DNA of 27,242 nucleotides from an uncultured Pedobacter sp. GTDB lineage: Bacteria > Bacteroidota > Bacteroidia > Sphingobacteriales > Sphingobacteriaceae. The position numbers and the translations under genes are program-made. Location: positions 1 to 27,242 of the forward strand of contig CALLKE010000101.1 in the NCBI GenBank assembly GCA_938008555.1, written 5' to 3'. Position 1 is the first letter of the stretch. Every line of letters starts with the position of its first letter. The notes beneath the pieces were generated by a model that worked only from the letters and a program-made list of their open reading frames with translations, made no database searches and had not been told where the DNA came from. Below, one piece after another: positions 20,703 to 26,588 of the stretch.

Positions 20703-20726
20703 GTAGGAGTGTAGGAGTGTAAGAGT
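20703..20726. repeat. Three tandem 8-bp units GTAGGAGT/GTAAGAGT
   Basis: GTAGGAGT at 20703 and 20711, then GTAAGAGT at 20719, just upstream of the tRNA-Leu promoter. The sequence resembles a ribosome site core repeated, but no ORF follows. Confidence 0.7.
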
Positions 20727-20731
20727 GACAA

Positions 20732-20761
20732 TTGTCCATCTAGTGTAAGTTGACATATAAT
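20732..20761 (+). promoter_or_regulatory. Promoter before tRNA-Leu
   Basis: TTGTCC (20732-20737), 18-base spacer, TATAAT (20756-20761), 10 bases before the tRNA 5' end. Confidence 0.55.
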
Positions 20762-20771
20762 CCTTTCTGTA

Positions 20772-20856
20772 GGGGGTTTGGTGAAATTGGTATCCACATC
20801 GAATTTAAAATTCGACGCCGTAAGGCATGCGGGTTCGAGTCCCGCAATCCCCACCA
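20772..20856 (+). tRNA. tRNA-Leu (anticodon TAA)
   Basis: 85 bases with a long variable arm, as expected for Leu: acceptor GGGGGTT/AATCCCC, anticodon stem TCGAA/TTCGA around loop TTTAAAA (anticodon TAA, reads UUA), T-arm GCGGG-TTCGAGT-CCCGC, discriminator A and encoded CCA. UUA is rare in GC-rich bacteria but common in this phage. Confidence 0.96.
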
Positions 20857-20897
20857 TTATAACACAATCAAGGAATAGAGTAAATCAGGAGATAACT

Positions 20898-21341
20898 ATG
20901 CTTGGTAAAATGCTTAGTATTGCGGCTACGTTTCATGAAAATCACAAAGATAAAGGTGGTCAGCCGTATTTTCTTCATTGTCTTCGGGTTATGCAAGGAC
21001 TGAGAAGTTCTGATGAAGAACTCTGCTGTATTGCTCTAGGGCATGATCTGATCGAAGACACTAAAGTAACAGCAGAAGTCTTGGAGTATGATGGCTTTTC
21101 TAATCGTGTTATCGAAGGAATCGTATCTTTGACTAAGGTTGAAGGGGAGAGTTACGAACAATACAAAGAAAAGGTAATGAAAAATTCTGATGCAATTTTG
21201 GTAAAGATGCAGGATTTGAAAGACAATTCCGATATCACCCGCATCAAAAGTGTTACGGAAAAAGATATCAAAAGAACAATTCGGTACTATAATTTCTATC
21301 TTGAACTTGAAGATAAAGCAAAAGAGTTTAACCTGATCTAA
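20898..21341 (+). CDS. HD-domain (p)ppGpp hydrolase-like protein (MESH1/SpoT-type, 147 aa)
   Basis: ATG 20898 has CAGGAG upstream. HENHKDKGGQPYFLHCLRVM and CIALGHDLIEDTKVTAEVL give the metal-binding set H27, H49-D50 and the ED (E53-D54) pair of RelA/SpoT-type HD hydrolases; VKMQDLKDNSDITRI supplies the downstream KxxDxxDN-like segment. There is no synthetase domain. The length fits small alarmone hydrolases, which remove the 3' pyrophosphate of ppGpp. In a phage this could blunt the host stringent response; other nucleotide substrates are possible. Confidence 0.82.
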   Translation: MLGKMLSIAATFHENHKDKGGQPYFLHCLRVMQGLRSSDEELCCIALGHDLIEDTKVTAEVLEYDGFSNRVIEGIVSLTKVEGESYEQYKEKVMKNSDAILVKMQDLKDNSDITRIKSVTEKDIKRTIRYYNFYLELEDKAKEFNLI

Positions 21342-21356
21342 GAAATGGAGACAACA

Positions 21357-21437
21357 ATGCAATTTAAAAAGCACGTACACGCAGACCTGATAAATGCTCT
21401 AGAAAAAATTGGCAGAAAAAGCAAAAATGATCTATAA
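21357..21437 (+). CDS. Small hypothetical peptide (26 aa)
   Basis: ATG 21357 follows TGGAGAC. MQFKKHVHADLINALEKIGR then KSKNDL. Its stop TAA lies inside TATAAT of the next promoter (21433-21438). Very short; called for its ribosome site and position. Confidence 0.4.
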   Translation: MQFKKHVHADLINALEKIGRKSKNDL

Positions 21438-21438
21438 T
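21409..21438 (+). promoter_or_regulatory. Promoter with -10 overlapping a stop codon
   Basis: TTGGCA (21409-21414), 18-base spacer, TATAAT (21433-21438). The TAA of the preceding ORF is 21435-21437. Confidence 0.6.
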
Positions 21439-21501
21439 TAATACATCGACAAAGCAAACAGCAAGTCGAACTAACCAAGTCTAAATATAGGAGTCTTAAA
21501 T

Positions 21502-21732
21502 ATGAATCTTCCCTTTTTCACTTCATCTTCATTCACCGGCACTGCTAAGGAACTGGTTGACAAAGGCGTAAAAGTCAATGGCCGAATGATCGACCAAGTT
21601 ACCCTGAGTATCTTTCATCGGCACGGTCTGGTGCAGGAAATCGGTGTAGCCGCAAAAGAAGCACACACCCGTGGCCGCGCAGCTAAAATCTTTAAGATCG
21701 AAAGTTCGAAAGGTTTTGAAGTTACGGTATAA
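21502..21732 (+). CDS. Hypothetical protein (76 aa)
   Basis: ATG 21502 has AGGAG upstream. MNLPFFTSSSFTGTAKELVD, GRMIDQVTLSIFHRHGLVQE and RGRAAKIFKIESSKGFEVTV. The helix-turn-helix-like middle and basic Arg/Lys segment suggest a possible nucleic-acid-binding protein. The C-terminus FEVTV is identical to that of the next gene, and both stops sit in a promoter -10. Confidence 0.7.
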   Translation: MNLPFFTSSSFTGTAKELVDKGVKVNGRMIDQVTLSIFHRHGLVQEIGVAAKEAHTRGRAAKIFKIESSKGFEVTV

Positions 21733-21733
21733 T
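21705..21733 (+). promoter_or_regulatory. Promoter with -10 overlapping a stop codon
   Basis: TTCGAA (21705-21710), 17-base spacer, TATAAT (21728-21733), with the gene's Val-stop codons GTA TAA inside. Same hexamers and spacing as 17137-17165. Confidence 0.65.
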
Positions 21734-21767
21734 TCTTGTAATCCAGTGATAACCAAGGAGTAACAGC

Positions 21768-22436
21768 ATGCAAACAACCCTAAACAAAATTCGTTCTCAT
21801 CATCCTTGTGTGTCAGGTTGGAAGAAGATTCTGACATACCTAAACAAAACAGAAGCTGATGATGAACCACTGAGTATTAGTACTATTCTCAAAAGCAATG
21901 GGATTGATGATGCTCTTTGGGCTCTGCGAGCAGTTGACGGTTATGACAAGGAAATCAAACTCTTTGCTGTCTGGTGTGCGCGCCAAGTACAGCATCTGAT
22001 GAAAGATCAAAGGAGTATTAATTCTCTTGATGTAGCTGAAAAATATCTAGCTTGTTCTGCTGTTCTAGAAGAAGTTAAAATGGCTGCTGCTGATGCTGCT
22101 GATGCTGCTGCTGATGCTGCTGATGCTGCTGATGCTGCTGCTAATGCTACTTATGCTGATGCTACTTATGCTGATGCTACTTATGCTGCTGCTGCTAATG
22201 CTGCTGCTGCTGCTGCTGCTGCTTATGCTGCTAATGCTGCTAATGCTGCTAATGCTGCTAATGCTACTTATGCTAATGCTACTTATGCTGCTGCTACTTA
22301 TGCTGCTGCTGCTGCTGCTTATGCTGCTAATGCTGCTAATGCTGCTTATGATGCTGATGCTGCTAAACAGCAGATGATTGAGAAGCAAACTGAAAAACTT
22401 CTAGAAATTTGCAGTAGCTTTGAAGTAACTGTATAA
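21768..22436 (+). CDS. Conserved phage protein with long Ala-rich repeat (222 aa)
   Basis: ATG 21768 has AAGGAG upstream. The N-terminal domain HHPCVSGWKKILTYLNKTEA, DALWALRAVDGYDKEIKLFA and VWCARQVQHLMKDQRS belongs to a family common in phages and prophages, in which this domain is followed by an Ala-rich tail (AAxAAxAA). Here residues about 105-200 are almost entirely Ala with regularly placed Asp, Asn, Tyr and Thr, mostly encoded by GCT. The tail ends KQTEKLLEICSSFEVTV. Function is unknown; the repeat probably forms a long helix. Confidence 0.82.
   Translation: MQTTLNKIRSHHPCVSGWKKILTYLNKTEADDEPLSISTILKSNGIDDALWALRAVDGYDKEIKLFAVWCARQVQHLMKDQRSINSLDVAEKYLACSAVLEEVKMAAADAADAAADAADAADAAANATYADATYADATYAAAANAAAAAAAAYAANAANAANAANATYANATYAAATYAAAAAAYAANAANAAYDADAAKQQMIEKQTEKLLEICSSFEVTV
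22081..22367 (+). repeat. GCT-based triplet repeat tract inside a gene
   Basis: About 290 bases made almost only of GCT, GAT, AAT, TAT and ACT codons. Higher-order units recur, for example GCTGCTAATGCTGCTAAT and GATGCTACTTATGCT. It stays in frame, and expansion or contraction by slippage in multiples of three would change protein length without frameshift. Confidence 0.93.
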
Positions 22437-22437
22437 T
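22408..22437 (+). promoter_or_regulatory. Promoter with -10 overlapping a stop codon
   Basis: TTTGCA (22408-22413), 18-base spacer, TATAAT (22432-22437); TAA of the Ala-rich gene is 22434-22436. A terminator follows 30 bases later, so a short RNA would be made if this promoter is active. Confidence 0.45.
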
Positions 22438-22466
22438 TTACATAATTCGAATATTGCAAGTACTTT

Positions 22467-22503
22467 CTGCCCTGATTTTGGAAATTAAATTAGGGCAGTT
22501 TTC
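22467..22503 (+). terminator. Rho-independent terminator
   Basis: CTGCCCTGATTT, 8-base loop, AAATTAGGGCAG (12-bp stem with one G-U pair), then TTTTC. It ends transcription after the Ala-rich gene. The clearest terminator in the window. Confidence 0.85.
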
Positions 22504-22575
22504 TCTGAGATGATGGAAAGGCATGGTTGTTGTCTCTGGGAAGGCTGAGAAACGCACGGGGCAATTTGAGAGTAA

Positions 22576-22604
22576 TTGGAGAGATGTTAACACTGTTGTA
22601 TAAT
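22576..22604 (+). promoter_or_regulatory. Promoter for the L7/L12-like gene
   Basis: TTGGAG (22576-22581), 17-base spacer, TATAAT (22599-22604), 32 bases before ATG 22637. Confidence 0.55.
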
Positions 22605-22636
22605 ATCTATATCGAATCGGTTCAAGGAGAAACAAA

Positions 22637-23074
22637 ATGCTCAAAACACTCAAATGGCCTGAAAATCAAACACCAGCAGCTAAAATTTTGACTTGGGTTT
22701 TGGCTACTCCGAAAGACGAGCAAAATACGGCTTTCATTGAAATCGGTCAGAAAATTGCCGTTGAAAATCCTGAAATTTTCCTGAAATTTCTTGGAGATTT
22801 CCAGAAAAAATCTGAAAAATTTCCGGGGAATACTCAAGACAATGCAGTAACATCGTCAACAACTATTGCTACTGACATCCCATACGCGATGCGGGTCGCT
22901 ACATTTCTCCGAAACAAACACCCAGTTCCCGCAATCAAAGAATTTAGGACTTGGACAGGTTGCGGATTGAAAGAAGCAAAAGACTGCATTGATAGGGTTC
23001 GTGACTCAAAAGCAACCTGCGCAGCGAGTGCTACATATTGGAGCAATATTAAGCTCGTTCTCGAATATATGTAA
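22637..23074 (+). CDS. Protein with ribosomal L7/L12 C-terminal-like motif (145 aa)
   Basis: ATG 22637 has AAGGAG upstream. The N-terminal half is helical (AAKILTWVLATPKDEQNTAF). After a linker, residues about 95-125 read PVPAIKEFRTWTGCGLKEAK DCIDRVRD, matching the L7/L12 C-terminal pattern (K..AIK.vRe.TGLGLKEAKdlVd). Small bacterial and phage proteins use this fold without being ribosomal stalk proteins. It could mimic or bind translation factors; that is inference. Confidence 0.72.
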   Translation: MLKTLKWPENQTPAAKILTWVLATPKDEQNTAFIEIGQKIAVENPEIFLKFLGDFQKKSEKFPGNTQDNAVTSSTTIATDIPYAMRVATFLRNKHPVPAIKEFRTWTGCGLKEAKDCIDRVRDSKATCAASATYWSNIKLVLEYM

Positions 23075-23129
23075 TTGTTCTGTAATTGTGTATAATACAA
23101 ATCATAGAAACTAATCAGGAGAAATAGTA

Positions 23130-23564
23130 ATGGCATATGTTGATCAGACAGTTATTGATGATGTCCGAGCAGAACTGAAAGTTTTGAATAAGAAGTACGG
23201 CATGAAAGCTACAGCCAGTGGTAAAGGGACATCAAGCCTAACCATCACGATTAGTGCTGGCCCGTTAGATTTCCTGAGTCAAATCAAGAGTTACTATGAA
23301 GCCCGTAATTACAAATATAATGGGCAGAGTATCTATGTAAAAGACTGGCAAGAACTCAAGGGTGCTAGTTTCAATCATTATCATGATGAAGACAAGTACA
23401 CCGGGAAAGAACAAGAGTATTTGAAAGAAATCAAACGGATTGTGTACAAACATCATTGGAACGATTCTGATGTTATGACGGATTATTTTTCTTGCTCGTA
23501 CTATATTCATGTAAAATTTGGTAAGTGGAATAAAGCTTACAATTGCACGAAAGGAATTGTATGA
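23130..23564 (+). CDS. Conserved phage/plasmid protein (144 aa)
   Basis: ATG 23130 has CAGGAG upstream. The protein has VLNKKYGMKATASGKGTSSL, then SAGPLDFLSQIKSYYE, then WNDSDVMTDYFSCSYYIHVK. This order (KYG.KA..SG...SSL.+.I.SGP.DF; W.(D/N).SD.MTDYFD..YY..+..G.W.K.Y) is a family I recognise from phages and plasmids, function unknown. The stop overlaps the next ATG (ATGA). Confidence 0.8.
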   Translation: MAYVDQTVIDDVRAELKVLNKKYGMKATASGKGTSSLTITISAGPLDFLSQIKSYYEARNYKYNGQSIYVKDWQELKGASFNHYHDEDKYTGKEQEYLKEIKRIVYKHHWNDSDVMTDYFSCSYYIHVKFGKWNKAYNCTKGIV

Positions 23565-23905
23565 AACGGTTAAGCAAGGTTCTGTATCTTCCTGCACTTT
23601 CCGAAAGTGAATTTCGGCTTATTGCTATGACTGTTCTCCAAAGATGGCAAGAAAATACACAGTTTTATATAGACGACCTTGAAAAGCTTAATGTACGTTG
23701 CGCAGACCACTGGCTTATAGGGTTTGATGGTAATATTGTACAAAAATGCATCAAAGAAATTTATACTAAAGAGTTTGAGGATTGGTTTAATAATAATGCA
23801 GATACAAGAGTGAACGGTCATCTTGCTGGAGTTCCTAGACTAACTGCATGGCATGATGTCAAGAAATACGCTCTTGATGCTTGGCTAGTTTCTAAGGGCT
23901 TGTAA
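23561..23905 (+). CDS. Hypothetical protein (114 aa)
   Basis: ATG 23561 overlaps the preceding stop and has AAAGGAATT upstream. MKRLSKVLYLPALSESEFRL, WLIGFDGNIVQKCIKEIYTK and PRLTAWHDVKKYALDAWLVS. No family is recognised. Last gene of the AT-rich rightward block. Confidence 0.7.
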   Translation: MKRLSKVLYLPALSESEFRLIAMTVLQRWQENTQFYIDDLEKLNVRCADHWLIGFDGNIVQKCIKEIYTKEFEDWFNNNADTRVNGHLAGVPRLTAWHDVKKYALDAWLVSKGL

Positions 23906-23906
23906 T

Positions 23907-23962
23907 TTTTGTTAAAAGCCTAGATAGGTTCTAAGATAAAATTTTGTTAAAAGTCTAGATAG
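23907..23962. repeat. Direct repeat of 21 bp with 35-bp period
   Basis: TTTTGTTAAAAGCCTAGATAG (23907-23927) and TTTTGTTAAAAGTCTAGATAG (23942-23962) differ at one base. They lie just after the last gene of the block, at the edge of the composition change, and could be binding sites or a recombination footprint. Confidence 0.85.
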
Positions 23963-23992
23963 CTTGTGCAGGTCAGTTTCGATAAACAGGGC

Positions 23993-24145
23993 CGTGGGCA
24001 ATACCCACGCCGTCAACAAGGGTATTTAACCCTGCTGTCAATGTGGGTATTCGAGTGACACGGAAATTGCTTTGGCATGCTTTATGCTTGGGGCTTGCCT
24101 GTACACAATAACGCGCTCACGTAGCATGAAGTATGCCAATAAAGC
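23993..24145 (+). ncRNA. Candidate structured RNA in the boundary intergenic region
   Basis: There is no ORF. Three plus-strand hairpins: CGTGGG-CAATA-CCCACG (23993-24009); AGGGT-ATTTA-ACCCT (24019-24033); and a long stem in which GCTTT plus GGCATGCTTTATGCT (24069-24088) pairs with AGCATGAAGTATGCC (24123-24137) and, after a 3-base bulge, AAAGC (24141-24145). This gives 20 bp, with two G-U pairs that exist only in the plus-strand RNA. Could be a leader RNA, an ncRNA or a terminator complex. Confidence 0.45.
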
Positions 24146-24148
24146 CGA

Positions 24149-24204
24149 TATGTCATAATTTGCGCTCATGACACATATAATGCGCACGTTATGACACAAT
24201 GCGC
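24149..24204 (+). promoter_or_regulatory. Operator-like repeat cluster upstream of the GC-richer module
   Basis: ATGACACATATAATGCGC (24168-24185) and ATGACACAATGCGC (24191-24204) are direct repeats. A third, TGTCATAATTTGCGC (24151-24165), presents the ATGACA half inverted. A TATAAT lies within the first copy and a TATGAT follows the second, so the repeats could control a promoter for the genes from 24254 on. Confidence 0.45.
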
Positions 24205-24253
24205 TATGATTCTCTCAATGGTTGATTCTGACCATATAAACAAAGGGTAAAAC

Positions 24254-24385
24254 GTGAGCAAAAACAAATTGAAGTTTAGAGATACAGATAAAGTACAATC
24301 TAAACTTGCACGGAAAGCGAACGAAAAAGCGCGTCAACAATATCGCGCAGATCAGCGGCAAGCTAAACGAAATTTTGAGGAGTAA
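24254..24385 (+). CDS. Small basic protein (43 aa)
   Basis: GTG 24254 follows AAAGGG at 6 bases. The product MSKNKLKFRDTDKVQSKLAR then KANEKARQQYRADQRQAKRN is almost wholly Lys, Arg, Gln, Asn and Ala, a charged helix likely to bind nucleic acid. No family is recognised. It ends 6 bases before the next gene. Confidence 0.55.
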   Translation: MSKNKLKFRDTDKVQSKLARKANEKARQQYRADQRQAKRNFEE

Positions 24386-24391
24386 GCGATT

Positions 24392-24646
24392 ATGATTGGC
24401 CAACACTTCACCCCGTATCCTCGCAGTTTGTCAGAGATCGCCCAAGAAATTCGCAAAGAATGGCCCAATGCAAACTATGCGGCTCGTCCATATCTTGACG
24501 CAATGCGAAGCATGGCATCGGTGACAGACTCATACGGCGCGGATAACGGCAAAACAATCGTGCTATACTTTTTGGCAAATGCGGGTACGTGGCGCGGCGA
24601 AGCAGCCCGGCGCATCAAGGCAGAACTACGGCAAATGACAAAATAG
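24392..24646 (+). CDS. Conserved small phage protein (84 aa)
   Basis: GAGGAG precedes ATG 24392. The protein has RSLSEIAQEIRKEWPNANYA, ARPYLDAMRSM, DSYGADNGKTIVLYFLANAG and TWRGEAARRIKAELRQM. This is a widespread short phage family (SL..IA.EI...W....YAA.PYL.AM, Y.AD....IV.YFL.N...WRG..AR.IK.EL). Function is unknown. Confidence 0.82.
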   Translation: MIGQHFTPYPRSLSEIAQEIRKEWPNANYAARPYLDAMRSMASVTDSYGADNGKTIVLYFLANAGTWRGEAARRIKAELRQMTK

Positions 24647-24654
24647 TTTTCTCT

Positions 24655-24682
24655 GTTTGCAGTTTTATGATAGACTGCAAAC
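24655..24682 (+). promoter_or_regulatory. 9-bp hairpin in the leader of 24722
   Basis: GTTTGCAGT and ACTGCAAAC pair perfectly around a 10-base loop, followed by a smaller GGGGC/GCCC stem at 24683-24697. No U-tract follows, so a leader structure or operator is likelier than a terminator. Confidence 0.4.
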
Positions 24683-24721
24683 GGGGCGAAATTGCCCTTT
24701 AACAATATCGGAGACAAACAA

Positions 24722-24952
24722 ATGCGATACACTGCGACAAAGTTCGTCACATTGGAAAATCTGACAGAATCAAATGCCCCGAAGGCCGGACAGTGGGTCA
24801 AAAACGAATTCGGCCAGCGTGGACAGTTTCTCGGAGTTACCCTGACCGGAACTGTAGTAATCCGCTGGCAGCGCTATGCAAAGTTTGAGCGGGACGATGC
24901 TCGCGCTAACAAGCCGTTGCGCGCATTTGCCAAGATTTACGGCAGTAAATAG
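24722..24952 (+). CDS. Hypothetical protein (76 aa)
   Basis: The frame is open earlier, but GGAGAC precedes ATG 24722 (MRYTATKFVTLENLTESNAP). The middle is beta-like: GQWVKNEFGQRGQFLGVTLT and GTVVIRWQRYAKFERDDAR. It recalls small phage proteins with a GQW....G.RG.F.G...G..V.RW pattern; function is unknown. Confidence 0.75.
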   Translation: MRYTATKFVTLENLTESNAPKAGQWVKNEFGQRGQFLGVTLTGTVVIRWQRYAKFERDDARANKPLRAFAKIYGSK

Positions 24953-24960
24953 TCTAGGCT

Positions 24961-24987
24961 TATAGCCCGTATAACCTACGGGTTATA
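24961..24987 (+). terminator. 11-bp hairpin after 24722 gene
   Basis: TATAGCCCGTA, loop TAACC, TACGGGTTATA with one G-U pair. GACAAAGG follows before a T5 run at 24996-25000, so terminator strength is doubtful. It overlaps the next promoter's -35. Confidence 0.5.
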
Positions 24988-25014
24988 GACAAAGGTTTTT
25001 AGTTCAGATATGAT
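24986..25014 (+). promoter_or_regulatory. Promoter for 25060-25735
   Basis: TAGACA (24986-24991), 17-base spacer, TATGAT (25009-25014). Each hexamer is one base from consensus. Confidence 0.6.
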
Positions 25015-25059
25015 TTAGTCATGGTAGCAATTGAGCTACTGAAAACCAAGGCCAAGTAA

Positions 25060-25296
25060 ATGAAAACAGTGTTTTTTTCTCGCGTATCGTACAATATTGG
25101 GCAACGATTGATTAAACGCATCGGGCGATACGCGGCTGCGCGATGGATGCATAAAAACGGATTTAGCATTGATGACGCGACAGAATATCTCGCCACAATA
25201 CCGGAATTTGTCGCCTTGTCTCGCCGACATTGGGAACATCGCAAAACTAATGGCAAATGCATCAGCATCGAAGCAATCAACGCAACGCGGGGATAA
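25060..25296 (+). CDS. Hypothetical protein (78 aa)
   Basis: ATG 25060 has AAGGCC upstream at 9 bases. The protein is basic and helical: MKTVFFSRVSYNIGQRLIKR, then RYAAARWMHKNGFSIDDATE and YLATIPEFVALSRRHWEHRK. The AARWM...G.S...AT..L part recalls other small phage proteins but no named family. It ends 1 base before the next ATG. Confidence 0.7.
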   Translation: MKTVFFSRVSYNIGQRLIKRIGRYAAARWMHKNGFSIDDATEYLATIPEFVALSRRHWEHRKTNGKCISIEAINATRG

Positions 25297-25297
25297 T

Positions 25298-25735
25298 ATG
25301 CTACACATTAAGGGCGTAGGCTCGCACAATCCCGGCGACTGCGCAATTCAGGCGCTTACAAATTGCTTTCAGACGCCATATAGGGATAATCTGGAGTTAT
25401 CGCGGCGGTGGTTCGGCTATCCTGCTAGTAGCAGTGGTGGCGTAGACTTTGAAAAGTATAATAGTTGGTTGATTACAACGGCTAAACAAGTCTGCACTTT
25501 TAATGGCGTGCGCAGTTGTGTATGGGTAGCGGCGCGGGTTGACGATAGCAAAGCGAAACGGTACGCGCAACGGGTTACGCTAGGGCAATGGCTACGGCAA
25601 CCCGAAGCAATAAACGGACGATGGATTATCGCTATCCGCGGCCACGTTTTCGCAGTAGTTGACGGCGTTATCTGTGATAACTATTTGCCGAGCCAAAAAT
25701 GTGTTATGATTGCAGCTTACAAAATGAAGGATTAA
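25298..25735 (+). CDS. Papain-fold (C39-like) cysteine protease-like protein (145 aa)
   Basis: ATG 25298 follows GGGGATA. NPGDCAIQALTNCF places C15 at the helix start typical of C39-like and papain-fold domains. TLGQWLRQPEAINGRWIIAI is followed by RGHVFAVVDGVICDN, with H116 and D127 or N128 completing a possible catalytic set. Phages often carry such short proteins (DC..RAL..., TLG.FL......GRY.....GH..AV.DG); their role is unknown. Whether it is an active protease is inference. Confidence 0.72.
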   Translation: MLHIKGVGSHNPGDCAIQALTNCFQTPYRDNLELSRRWFGYPASSSGGVDFEKYNSWLITTAKQVCTFNGVRSCVWVAARVDDSKAKRYAQRVTLGQWLRQPEAINGRWIIAIRGHVFAVVDGVICDNYLPSQKCVMIAAYKMKD

Positions 25736-25738
25736 GCT

Positions 25739-25906
25739 ATGATTCCATTTCGTGAAAATGTATACCTGACAGAGTATGTTTCATTAAGCGAGACAAAAGC
25801 GGATTGTTGTCTGTTGACCGCTGAATCAACAAATGACCAAATGTGTTTTGACAAACTGCAACAAATTCGAGCAATCGAGAAAGCGAATGGGTTAAATTTT
25901 GGTTAA
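25739..25906 (+). CDS. Small hypothetical protein (55 aa)
   Basis: ATG 25739 has AAGGATT upstream. MIPFRENVYLTEYVSLSETK, then ADCCLLTAESTNDQMCFDKL and QQIRAIEKANGLNFG. Three Cys, acidic. Its stop overlaps the TTG start of the next gene by 8 bases. Confidence 0.55.
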   Translation: MIPFRENVYLTEYVSLSETKADCCLLTAESTNDQMCFDKLQQIRAIEKANGLNFG

Positions 25907-26588
25907 AGTTAATCTAGTACGGGTAAGCGCGAACAAAAAAACAGGGCCAATCCCCGTTAGCTATACTACGCCGGAGTCATGCCCCGATGCATGCTCGCTT
26001 AAAAAGAACGGATGCTATGCTGACTCTGGGCCTGTGCATTACGCATGGCGCAAGGCAGAATCGCACGGCGTAGAATGGCAGGAATTTTGCGATAAGGTTG
26101 CTGCACTTCCGAAGTTGCAATTGTGGAGGCATAACGTAGCTGGCGACCTGCCGGGACAAAGCAATACAATCAACCCGCAAGCATTGCGGGAATTGATCAA
26201 TGCGAACAAAGGCAAACGCGGGTTTACATATACGCATTACCCGCTCAATGTCGCAGGAAATCGCAAAGCGATTGCATTAGCTAACGCTCGCGGTTTCACG
26301 ATCAATGTTTCACGTGAAACATACTCCGAAGCTGACGAGGCCATTAAATACGGCATTGCGCCCGTTGCAGTATTGCAAGAAATTGACGCTCCAAAGGTTA
26401 GCTATACCCCAGCAGGTAATAAGGTAGTGACCTGTCCCGCGACGTATCGGGATAATGTCACCTGTCAATCATGCGAACTATGCTACAATATTAATAGGCG
26501 CGTTATTGTCGGCTTTCCTGCGCATGGGGTAAGTAAACGCAAAGTTATCAATATTATTAGGGGCAAAACCGATGCGAGTAAACCCTAA
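25899..26588 (+). CDS. DUF7227-like Cys-rich phage protein (229 aa)
   Basis: The protein begins near TTG 25899 (overlapping the previous stop). It shows KKTGPIPVSYTTPESCPDAC, SLKKNGCYADSGPVHYAWRK, LWRHNVAGDLPG, RGFTYTHYPLNV, GFTINVSRETYSEADEAI, VVTCPATYRDNVTCQSCELC and VIVGFPAHG. The same order of motifs is known from a phage family I recall as DUF7227. Four N-terminal (CPDAC, GCYA) and C-terminal (CPA, CQSCELC) Cys groups suggest metal or Fe-S binding. Function is unknown. No other in-frame start with a good ribosome site is seen. Confidence 0.82.
   Translation: MVKVNLVRVSANKKTGPIPVSYTTPESCPDACSLKKNGCYADSGPVHYAWRKAESHGVEWQEFCDKVAALPKLQLWRHNVAGDLPGQSNTINPQALRELINANKGKRGFTYTHYPLNVAGNRKAIALANARGFTINVSRETYSEADEAIKYGIAPVAVLQEIDAPKVSYTPAGNKVVTCPATYRDNVTCQSCELCYNINRRVIVGFPAHGVSKRKVINIIRGKTDASKP

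Noticed and set aside
22065..22388. Minus-strand Ser/Ile-rich ORF and plus-strand Leu/Met-rich ORF over the triplet tract
   Set aside because: They are alternative readings of the GCT repeat; the Ala-rich frame has the ribosome site, the conserved N-terminal domain and a proper C-terminus.
24074..24110. lac-promoter-like string CTTTATGCTTGGGGCTTG
   Set aside because: The similarity is short, there is no good -10 at the right distance, and the bases are explained by the 20-bp stem.
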